A DNA stretch of 64,000 nt, from assembly GCA_037043235.1 (NCBI GenBank), contig JAWRVZ010000016.1:2951001-3015000 (forward strand), in the 5' to 3' direction. The notes beneath the pieces are model-generated. The model was not told the DNA's origin, made no database searches, and was given only the letters and a program-made list of their open reading frames with translations. Every line of letters starts with the position of its first letter. The stretch's first letter is position 1. Below are positions 55,311 to 64,000 of this stretch, piece after piece. This DNA comes from Rhodeus uyekii (lineage: Eukaryota; Chordata; Actinopteri; Cypriniformes; Acheilognathidae). A program made the translations under genes and the position numbers.

Positions 55311-57492
55311 CTAATGTTTGGAGAAGTAGTCTTTGCTCTGCTGGACGTCGGGCTTAATTGTGTCTTTTCCAGGCTTCCATCCTGCTGGGCAAACTAGGTA
55401 GAAAGTACAAAAAATACAAAATATTAATTTATGATAAATATTACAGATTTATTTGTAAAAATGGAAACATATTCCACGCTGTACTGTATAAATGAAAGAT
55501 GCAAAATCAAGAAGTACCAAAAATATGTATGCAAAATCAAGAAGTACCCTATACTGCAACATAGTGTCGGCCAAGAACCCAAATATGCGCATGTACCAGA
55601 TGTGGGCCAGATCCATGTTGGATCCGACACTATGTTGCTGTCTTGTACTGCTATCCCAAAGACAAGAAAATATGCTGTACCTTCTCCATGTTTGTCGGTA
55701 AACTGAAAGGCCTGCACCAAGCGCAGGGTTTCATCAATGGAGCGCCCCACGGGTAAGTCATTGATGGTTATTTGCCTCAGAATGCCTTTGTCATCAATGA
55801 TGAAAAGACCTCTAAGTTAGAAGAAAATTGAAATAAGTTAATAGCAATATACAGAGAGACATCTGAATTATTTTATTCTATTTTTGTGTGCCAAAATCCA
55901 TCACTACGGAAACAAAAATGAAATAAATATCCTCAACAAGATTGCATTTATTTGAAACAGATATTGTGAAATATTACAAAACTTCAATTAACGGTTTTCT
56001 ATTTGATTTGATTCTATTGAGATCCTTCAGAAATCATTCTAACACGATGATTTGATGCTCAAGAAACATTTCCTATTATTATCAAAGTTGAAAATAGTTG
56101 CGCTGCTTAATATTTCTGTGGAAACTGTGATGAATTTATTTTGAAGAATCACTGATGAATCGAAAGAACAGCATTCGTTTAAAATATAAATCTTTTGTAA
56201 CATTATAAATGACTTTAATTTTATGCCCCCTTGCTGAATTAAGGTATTAATTTCTTTCAAAAAGTATTGAATGGTATATGGTACTTTTGGATTTGGATTC
56301 AGGGTAACCCTCCATACCTGTAAGCAATACCCTCATCTTCCTTCAGTACACCATAGTCCTGAGATATGGAACGGAGGGAATCTGCCACCAGAGGGACCTT
56401 CATATGCCCTAAACCACCTTGTTTCCGAGGTGTGTTTATCCTGTTATCACACAAGCAAAACATTGTCATTTATTGATAAGTTCATGAAGTTTCCCGCAAG
56501 CCATTGTGAGACAGGGTAATTATTTCATAGTTAAAACCATCTTGAGATAGATATATATATATAAATAATTTTTATTTTTCCTATTATGAGTAAAATGGCT
56601 TTTTGAAGAAAAAAAATGTTTGAATTTTTTCAATGGGGGTTTGATTGGATGGTTGTGGGTTGATGTTGCGGTGATGTCATGCAAGTGTGTGCGAGTGTAA
56701 ATATATATACAAACTTTCAATGTTAGATGCAATAATTTGACAGAAATAACTTAAATATATTTTTCCCTCTGATCTTTCTATCACCATGTCCCCTGTAGGG
56801 GCTCTGTAAAAAACTAAAAATATGAAAATGGAAAATTTAACAAAAAAATATATACAATCCTCCCCCTTTAATACTAAATACACTGGTGTGAGATGACTTG
56901 TTCATTTCAAATGCTATGGGGCCACTTCCTAAAGGCTTAACAACATTAAAACAGATGTTGGACATTAAGGGGGAAAAACACTTAACTATAATTATAATTA
57001 TTAATGGCTTTAAAGTTTGACTTTATCGCTCACCAGGCAAGATGACAGAAGTGAGAATCAACAGAGACACCAATGATCTCACAGTCGATTTTCCTGAACT
57101 CCTCGACTGCATCACTGAAGGCGATGATCTCAGTGGGGCAAACAAAGGTGAAATCCAACGGATAGAAGAATAATACAACATACTTCCCTAGAAAAAAAAA
57201 ATAGAGCAATAAAGCACATCACAAAACAGTAATACATTGTGTGCTATCTCTAATAAAATATTTGTGTAATCCAATGTCACACCCTTGAGTTTCCTGGTAA
57301 TGCTTCCTCCCAGAGTTTTTTTTTTTATTGACATATTGCTTGTATCTTGACAGCTCTTCTTCACTGCACTCATGTTAAGATCATACCTTTGTAGTCAGAC
57401 AACTTGAGATCTTTAAACTGTCCATCTGGCATCACAGCTTTGGCTGTAAAGTCTGGAGCAGGCTTGCCAATATGTGCTTTTCCAGCTGCCAT
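55311..57492 (-). CDS. prdx1: Peroxiredoxin 1 (typical 2-Cys), 5 coding exons
   Basis: PRDX1 reduces hydrogen peroxide and alkyl hydroperoxides in the cytosol and is recycled by thioredoxin. Coding exons in transcript order: 57492-57387, 57187-57034, 56440-56318, 55811-55681, 55393-55311; total 198 aa (human 199). Cys52 in FTFVCPTEI is the peroxidatic cysteine and Cys173 in VCPAGW the resolving one, at the human positions. GGLG and the C-terminal YF motif, which make eukaryotic enzymes prone to overoxidation, are both present. SHFCHLAW, with the PRDX1-specific Cys, and MPDGQFK separate it from PRDX2. The ATG exon begins at an acceptor (cctag) 7 nt before the ATG, so the 5' UTR is split. Confidence 0.97.
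55556..55638. repeat. Hairpin with 15-bp perfect arms in a prdx1 intron
   Basis: gcaacatagtgtcgg (55556-55570) is the exact reverse complement of 55624-55638. Just before it 'atgcaaaatcaagaagtacc' occurs twice (from about 55499 and 55530). The right arm ends 43 bp from exon 4. It is probably a miniature element. Confidence 0.65.
55925..56275. repeat. Cyprinid miniature repeat in a prdx1 intron
   Basis: Reverse-orientation motifs 'gatccttcagaaatcattct', 'gatgctcaagaaacatttcc' and 'gaaagaacagcattcgttta' identify the family; the end near exon 3 is worn. Confidence 0.75.
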
Positions 57493-57580
57493 TTTCTGCT
57501 AGGTTCAAGAGAAGAAAATGAGTGTCATGAACAATAACATACGAAATTACAGTAAATCAAAAACATGAAATACTTTTACT

Positions 57581-57767
57581 TTAAAGGGATAGTTCACCCC
57601 AAAATGAAAATATGTCAACATTTACCCACCTTCACAATGTTCTAAGCTTAATATTCTTCAAATTATCTTTAGTTCAGCAGAAGAAACAAACTTATACAGG
57701 TTTGGAACAACATGAGGGTGAGTAAACGGTGACAGCATTTTAATTTTCGGGTGAACTATCCCTTTAA
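57581..57767. repeat. Complete miniature repeat with TTAAAGGGATAGTTCACCC ends
   Basis: The left end ttaaagggatagttcacccc and the right end gggtgaactatccctttaa are perfect inverted repeats of 18-19 bp. Inside are 'caacatgagggtgagtaaac' and related phrases. This is a widespread cyprinid repeat, here in the 5' UTR intron of prdx1. Confidence 0.9.
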
Positions 57768-58378
57768 TGCCACATTTCAGAAAGGTAAAAAAAATAAGTG
57801 TAAAGAGCATATGCAATATACAATATGATTAATTGTTTGTTAGAAACAAATAGGAATAGAATAGAATATGTAAGTTGGTTCTCGGGAAGTAATTTTCTTT
57901 CGTTATTTCAATATTTCCTCAATATGCAACACATGTACAAATACTTTACTGACTCTCGTAATGGTATGATAGTAAAGTTATTCTAATTAATTGACGTAAC
58001 CCATTTACAATTTATAAACAAATTCAGCATTATAATAATCTCATAATAAGTAGTTTTGTAAAACTTAGATGTGGTCTTATTGCGAAATCTCGAAAGTACT
58101 TTCCATTGATCGAGCTGCAACAGGTATGCGCCTTTCTCGCATGTCCACATGGGAACAATTTCAGAAAGCATTATTAATTTAAATGCATTTAGAGACATCA
58201 TAAATGTACATAGCGCAATTACAGAAAACGAAACTCTCCCACCAAAAGCAGTAACGATATTAAGTGGAAATGTCCGTGGTAAAACAGGAGCACAGACTAA
58301 TATGTACAATTACTTTTCATAAAACGCATTGTCACTGGAACGAAAAGTAAAGAAAAGTTTTATCTGAGTATTTCATAC

Positions 58379-58445
58379 CTTCGGCTGTCTCCACAATCCC
58401 AGTGATAATGAATGAGTGCGAACTCAAGGCAGTGGTTGCTGTTTA
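58379..58445 (-). other. prdx1 non-coding first exon and promoter
   Basis: A good donor (CGAAG/gtatga) ends a likely untranslated exon at 58379. Upstream on the minus strand 'tctcgcgata' (about 58461-58470) differs by one base from the TCTCGCGAGA promoter motif. The transcription start is estimated only. Confidence 0.45.
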
Positions 58446-60479
58446 AATGGGTCATGCTCAAGTATCGCGAGACTCCGTGAGATCCACTGCCTCGAGTAGA
58501 GAAGTAAATGCTCCGTGTAGGAACCTCTTGAGATCTGTTTATGCCAGCATGACTTTGCACATTTTCTGTGCTGAACACATGTGTCTCATATACACGCTGT
58601 TTCTAAATTCACTGTTATACAAATTAGCCAAATACTAATATAGTGCAAACTTACTCAACAGTTATTTCACTTCAGTAAGCAACAGCCTATAAGATGTAGT
58701 GATTACCATTTGTACGCCTGACAAATTGTGAACTGCCCATAGAGATTCATGGTTTTGGTTTAAAACTGATTCTGATTAAACTGATACTGATAAATCTTTG
58801 TCACAGATAGGAACCAAACAGGCAAAACACTTTATTTCTGCCTGAAATAAATGTATTTAACAGAACCTCAAATACAACTAGCCTAATCAACCGTAAGTTT
58901 CATGTCATGGGGTTTTTGCCATGTGACTTTCTGTCAGAGGGTTTGTCACTCTTGATTCCGATTTTACTCAGCTTCATGATACAGCAGACCCTCACCGATC
59001 TCGCTATACTCTTTCTACCTGCCCTACACATTCAGTGAATTGCTATGTCATACGATGAAAGCAGCTTGTTTCCTTCTGAAGGAGGAGGAATCATAGTTTG
59101 TGGAATTTTCCGTCTTGCCTTGAGTCAGACCGATGCTTTAACATTCCTCAGGGGTGACCAGAGGGTCTGCCAATGTTTACTCATATTTCATTTTCATTTC
59201 CTCTTCCCTGTTATCTGCAGCGGTTCCCAGAGAGCAAATCTTTGTCTTCTTACAAACACACATACATCTTTGTACACTAAACACAATACTTGGCATTTGA
59301 AACGTATCCGTTATGTTTAAGCTATCGTGTGTTCTTTGTTTTTAAAGTAGCTGTCATTTGCAGACTTTATCTTTTTTTTCCTCTACCTTTCCCTCTCTTT
59401 CAGGGTCCTGTTTCTCAACCTAGTTGCCATGGGCACCAAATGAAGGGTCTGATAAGAGGCGGCTGGACACAAAGAGATCATATTATAAACGCAGCTGTGG
59501 GCTTCAGATCAAATGATGCCTCAAACGTGTGTTTTAAAAAGGAACTGCTTTCAACCAACAAACATGGGCATAATCAGCATTTCTCTCATTAGTAATACCG
59601 TCTCTACTGCTTTGTGTTACGGTTACAGGTTTTAGTGAGCATGTATAACAAAGAACATCCATAACCCAGGCTTTGCTTACTTGAATGTAGTGTGCTAAAA
59701 GGAATGCTTTAGCAGGATTAGATATCTAAACAGACCTACAGCATGAGTCAGTGTTTGACATGTTTGTATAGTGCTGAAAAAAAGTAAAGCAATATCAAGA
59801 TATAGTCATGAATCATGTTATTTGATCCTTACAGTTGTTAAAAATGCACTAAATACACCTTAAATTATGCAAAACTGTCATTTTCATATTTGTTTCACTT
59901 TATTGGCACATTAAATGATAAGTCATGCCATTGTTATTCATAATAATATGAAAAAATGGCATTGTTATTCATACACACATGCTCAGGTAAGAGGAAGGTG
60001 GAAATTGTGCAATGAAACAGATCTAATAAAAGTGTCCACAATCCCAAATCTGCACAATTATAAAACTATTCACAAATAAACTTGATTGAAACTCATTTAT
60101 TTATTGAGGCTATTGTTGTCTGTTGTATATAGCCCAGCAGCTGACCAATAGCATTACTATTTGTACTTTGGAGAGAACATTTATTTTGACTTGACATAAC
60201 TGAATAAAATATTTTCATTATTAAAATAATGATTTAAATTTTACATTTGACATTATTGCAAAGTGCAATTTACTTAAGTGTGAAAAAGGTCTGGAAAGTG
60301 TACGCTTATAAGTTTAATTTCATAATTATTTTACTACCGGTTTCTAAAAATTGCAGTTTAAAAAAAAATATACATATATATATGCTTTTAAGATTTGAAG
60401 TACACTAAAAGTGCACAATCACTACAATTAAGGTAATTTCTTTTCACAAGGGCTAGTCATTCTCGGTTTTCAAAGGGAG
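58446..60479. other. Intergenic sequence upstream of prdx1
   Basis: No exon, RNA gene or clear repeat is recognised. The open frames on the plus strand near 59045-59590 lack homology I can see and are not flanked by convincing splice sites. Confidence 0.45.
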
Positions 60480-61700
60480 GAAAATGTCTCAGTTACATAT
60501 GTAACCTTGGTTTCCCGAAGATGGAACTCGAGCTGCATCAATGACTGTAGGAGCGCTCTGCGTGATTGTGTCGTAAAGCACATGTGAAGCTTTACTCATT
60601 TTACGGCTGATAGGATTGATTCGATAAATGGATGCGGATCGTATCCAAAACCCATACCACGCCTAGAAAAGTGGTCATCGATACTGGAGAAAGAACACTC
60701 TGCTTTATGTTCAACCTCAATCTCAACGACATCTCAATGCCAAACCGCTAACTGTCATGACTGAGCAAAAATCAATGACTTGTCGATGTTGCTCCAATGT
60801 ATATGCATTCAATGGAAGTGCGGGGTTGATAAGGCTAAAACGAATGGGAGAACCTGAGATTGGTACACCTTGCCCCTAAAGGCAAACCACAGGAACTTCC
60901 TGTGTTGTAGGATATATGGAGCATGTGTCCTTGAGGTCTATCATAACAAACCAGTCCTCGGACCTGATCTGTGATGCGATCTGCCTCAAGCAAAACATTG
61001 TATTATTGATCTGTATTATTAAGATAATAAGATGATGAAGATCTTAAAATTGGCCGCAACCCTGATTCTTAGGAACGATAAAATACCAGCTATAGAGACC
61101 AGTTTCTCTTTCTGGGAGAGGTACACATTTATTGCCTTTCCCCAGCAAAGCTTTTATCACTTGTTTCCTAACCAGAACCTGCTCGGGGGGCACCACTGAG
61201 ACCCCTGAATAGTCCTTTTTGATTGTGTGACGGACCCAGTGAGATATATTCAGCAGAAGCTTCCACGCTGCCAGAAATTCTACGGAAACCTTGTGTTTTT
61301 CAAGTGACCAACTCGGTGTCCTGAAGCGGCACACTGGCAGGGAGCAACCAAATTGGCCGCTCTTGAACCCTCCTTGAGGGGGCAAGAATCCCAGAGTTGC
61401 TACATATCCGGGCGGGTATTGAGATTTGGGCTCGCCGGATACCATTGCGTGCCGAGGCACACAAAGTGGCGGGGCTAGTGTATGATGAGGTGTTAACCAC
61501 TTCCCCCCATTGGGGACTGCTCTCAGAAGTCTGGCATCATTGCTATCTGGACCTCTTCACTGAAGCGATTCTCTGGATAATGACATTCCTCAGATCTGTC
61601 TTACCCCAAGATGACTTCGGTTGAGACTACTAAAGGAACCAGACTCTCAAGAATGGTCTCTAACATATCTCGAGCAGCCAATCCAGTGCCCTGAAGAGAT
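60480..61700 (-). mobile_element. DIRS-like retroelement fragment
   Basis: The left border 'cagttacatatgtaaccttg' plus 'gtttcccgaagatggaac' resembles the terminal repeat of fish DIRS elements. Reverse transcriptase remains follow on the minus strand. A stretch at 61395-61540 is repeated, diverged, at 62478-62640. The tyrosine recombinase that defines the group is not seen, so the class is inferred. Confidence 0.65.
60800..61460 (-). pseudogene. Reverse transcriptase remnant, DIRS-like
   Basis: The open part (61460-61044) reads EFLAAWKLLLNISHWVRHTI, later LLGKGNKCVPLPERETGLYS and WYFIVPKNQG, the N-terminal part of a DIRS-type reverse transcriptase. Further on, near 60960, DWFVMIDLKDT corresponds to the first catalytic Asp block (DLKDAY). 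Stops and frameshifts break it and the YxDD region is absent. Confidence 0.7.
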
Positions 61701-61714
61701 AACCAGCAGGGACC

Positions 61715-62412
61715 TGTAGGGGATATACAGTTAAGACCCGAGGACCAGATATGTTGAATGAAGACCAGGAGTCAGAAGTGCAGTCAATAGAAGAAATTTT
61801 AGTGAAGTTTAGTTTGCAGTTTCATCAATCTTCAAGTCTCACAAGGAGTTCGTAGGCCGCCCCACATACAATAACATTGTTACAGCAATTATACTCTAAC
61901 AGAGGGTGCTAACTACGTCAATGATGACGGTTAAATGATTCTGATTGGCTAAGAAAGAAAGAAAGAAAGATAAACAAAACTAGTAATTTTCCACACAAGA
62001 GCAGACAGTCTGAAGCATATCTTCGTTGATCACATGGTTGACGTGTTCGTGACGTGGCTTGTCGAGAACAACAAGTTTTATGGTGCCAGCTAATCAACTC
62101 ACCAATACAGACCATATTAACGCACACACACAGATACACAGCTTCTCCAAGGCTGAACTCGGCTCAGGCTCCAACTCTCAACAGAAACAGTACCCAAAAC
62201 ATTCTGATAACATGTCCTATCTGTTTTGAAGTGCTGACAATTTTCATCCTTACTCTATGGAAAACTACAGAAAAGTAAAGAAAGGTTTTTAACTAATAAA
62301 AATCCCTATAAGACAAAGAAACATATGAAAAATAAGACAAAGAAAAGAATATAGGTATAAATAAGAAAAAATAAAATTATATATATACAAGCGGCAATGG
62401 ATTTCCAAATCG
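61715..62412 (-). mobile_element. LTR-like dispersed repeat, copy 3
   Basis: Starts 'tgtaggggatatacagttaa' and continues through 'ggccgccccacatacaataa', 'cttctccaaggctgaactcg' and 'attctgataacatgtcctat' to about 'agcggcaatggatttcc'. It separates the two DIRS-like fragments. It is the longest of the three copies with the left end preserved. Confidence 0.65.
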
Positions 62413-62439
62413 TATCTTTCAGATCCAAAAACTGTTTGC

Positions 62440-62655
62440 TGTGAGACCATCCCCAAAGGAAGTGAACATCTCAGCTCCGCTACATTTCAGGGCGGACACT
62501 GAGATATGGGCTCACCATAGACCACTGCATCCTCTAGCACACAAGGTGGTGGCACTGACAGAATGGCCCCCTTAGGGCCACGTATTGAAAATCAGAACCT
62601 TATAATGCGGTTTTGCCCTTTTTCCCCAAGAAGGGACTACTCTCGGAGGCCTGGG
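62440..62655 (-). mobile_element. Second DIRS-like fragment
   Basis: 'gctacatttcagggcggaca', 'gagatatgggctcaccatag' and 'cacaaggtggtggcactgac' correspond to 61395-61480; 'aagaagggactactctcgga' corresponds to 61505-61530. The homology shows a duplicated or second inserted copy of the same region. Confidence 0.6.
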
Positions 62656-62659
62656 GCCT

Positions 62660-64000
62660 CATGAACTAAGACTAGTGTTGAATTCATACTAAAACATTAC
62701 TTACGGACAAAGCTGTGAATGTGAGAACGCACAAAACAATCCAGATGTATCAATCTCTGCGTACGAAGGATCCCACGCAAATTCTCTTTGTACATCCCGA
62801 TTAACGTGAAATTGATCGCACATGCACGAGCACAACACTCCACCCAGTCTCTTCCCTTAATTAAACTGATTTAAATATGGTAATGAGTCCACTTGTTCAA
62901 AAGAAAGCAGTAAGAAAATGACTAAAGCAAGCGGTACGAAAACGAAACTACAGAAAGTGAATTGGAGGTGCTACTATCGGAGGTAGAAATTGGAAAAAAA
63001 ATGTTTTATGTGGAACTTACTTTGTCCTCCGGAATTAATAACAAAAGAAAAAAAAATGAGTGGGGGAGTTTGGCTTATGCCGTCAATGCGGTTGGATCTG
63101 AAAGTTGCACTGTAAATGATTTGAAAAAGAAATGGTCTGATAATTGTCTTTAGTGGATAACCACGGTCTCCTGAAGGGTTATTGTATAATTAAATGCAAA
63201 TAAATAAAAATAAAAAGTACTATTAGATAGAACCATAACTTTAAATGCATCACTCACCAAGAAGCCACCCATCGCGCACCCTGCCAGCTACCAGCTGCCA
63301 CCCAACCACGCTGTTTGTAAGGATGTATGAATAATGGGTTGACCCAGGCCACCTTGCCACATATAATCTGCACATTTATTGAATGGAAATGTTTCCGATT
63401 CACATATGCAAATTCATTTTCAGATGGTGCCTCATATGTGTGTGCAATCGATCGCTCCGTTTACAGTAGGCAAACCGGCTATACCTGCAAATTGCATTTT
63501 AATATTTGGCTGGTCAACTGCATCATATTGGAACCATCATATGAATCTGCCACTCTTTGGATTCTGCCATTAGCAATGTCCTCTAATATTGCCAAAGCTG
63601 CCAGCCATAGACTAAGGGTTGTGTCAATTTGCACGTGCTTTTATATGTTCTTACTTAATTGCATAATTTATAGAATATTCCCATAAGGCTTGTGTGACAA
63701 TATATATAAATTATTTTATACATTGCAAATTAATAGCAATGCTTCCCACAGACTTGTAGAACAATTCGTTGTGTCATGTTTGCAGCTTCACTTCATTGCC
63801 TGTAGGAGTCGCCAACGGACAAAACAATGAGAAATGTACTAATGCCTGACATGAACTTGGCGTGGAGAAACGAACATTGTCACGTTAATTTCACTGTTAG
63901 TACATCCGACCGTGAGCGTGAAAGCTGGCGAACGCAATGTTTTTGTGCGTAAACAGTGTCCTCAGAGCTTTTGAAATTCATGTAACTGCCCTAATATTAC
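62660..64000 (+). mobile_element. Harbinger-like element remains, running to the window end
   Basis: The region carries a MADF/SANT-type coding fragment (62940-63153) and CpG-containing flanks of the type 'tctgcgtacgaagg' and 'tttttgtgcgtaaacagtg'. Neither terminus is defined and the DDE transposase is not seen inside the window. Confidence 0.4.
62938..63153 (+). pseudogene. Myb/SANT-like (MADF-type) DNA-binding domain fragment
   Basis: The frame reads NETTESELEVLLSEVEIGKK, then an N-K-R-K-K-N-E-W segment, AVNAVGSESC and LKKKWSDNCL, then stops. TESELEVLLSEVE...AVNAVG...VKKKWSD is the pattern of the Myb/SANT-like domain found in NAIF1-type and Harbinger-associated proteins. A possible start (MTKASGTKTK, near 62918) is in another frame, so the copy is broken. 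Confidence 0.65.

Noticed and set aside
59045..59592. Two plus-strand open frames of about 90-100 residues
   Set aside because: No homology, no convincing splice sites, and composition typical of intergenic sequence.

Overview
The window is nuclear DNA from a teleost fish, most likely a cypriniform (carp, minnow or loach relative). It has short conserved exons in AT-rich introns, GT-AG splice sites throughout, and the miniature transposons and tRNA-derived SINEs typical of cyprinid genomes. The species cannot be named from sequence alone.

Six complete or nearly complete protein-coding genes and the last exon of a seventh were reconstructed exon by exon. From left to right: the last coding exon of a glutamate transporter, probably slc1a7 (+, 1091-1360); scp2, peroxisomal SCPx thiolase/sterol carrier protein (-, 16 exons, 4728-26607, 538 aa); czib, a CXXC zinc-binding protein (-, 8 exons, 28115-30281, 160 aa); uck2, uridine-cytidine kinase 2 (-, 7 exons, 31341-35580, 261 aa); aldh9a1, 4-trimethylaminobutyraldehyde dehydrogenase (+, 11 exons, 40515-47977, 514 aa); hormad1, a meiotic HORMA-domain protein (-, 12 exons, 48644-54647, 306 aa); and prdx1, peroxiredoxin 1 (-, 5 coding exons, 55311-57492, 198 aa). 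All exon phases join without a break, and the czib, uck2 and prdx1 lengths match or nearly match the human proteins. These are housekeeping or germline genes that happen to be neighbours. Nothing suggests a functional cluster, although scp2 (peroxisomal lipid metabolism), aldh9a1 (carnitine synthesis) and prdx1 (peroxide removal) touch related metabolism.

The rest is dominated by mobile DNA. scp2 introns hold a decayed Tc1-like transposon (about 13.87-15.34 kb), two solo-LTR-like elements (16719-18176 and 21119-22011), several pogo/Tigger-like miniature elements, and a repeated intron block whose uninterrupted copy at 24.95-25.6 kb dates three later insertions in its partner at 20.4-23.3 kb. 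The uck2-aldh9a1 interval holds a decayed LINE with an esterase-type ORF1 (about 36.8-39.1 kb), a 5S-rRNA-like SINE and a 460-bp ATCT microsatellite at a LINE tail. The right end (60.48-64 kb) has DIRS-like reverse transcriptase remains, an LTR-like repeat and a Harbinger-like MADF/SANT fragment.

I saw no CRISPR array, operon, prokaryotic element, functional tRNA or functional rRNA gene, and no convincing unknown protein system. The most interesting observations concern transposon archaeology, promoter-adjacent insertions and gene-structure oddities such as hormad1 microexons and a czib poly(A) signal almost touching the stop codon.
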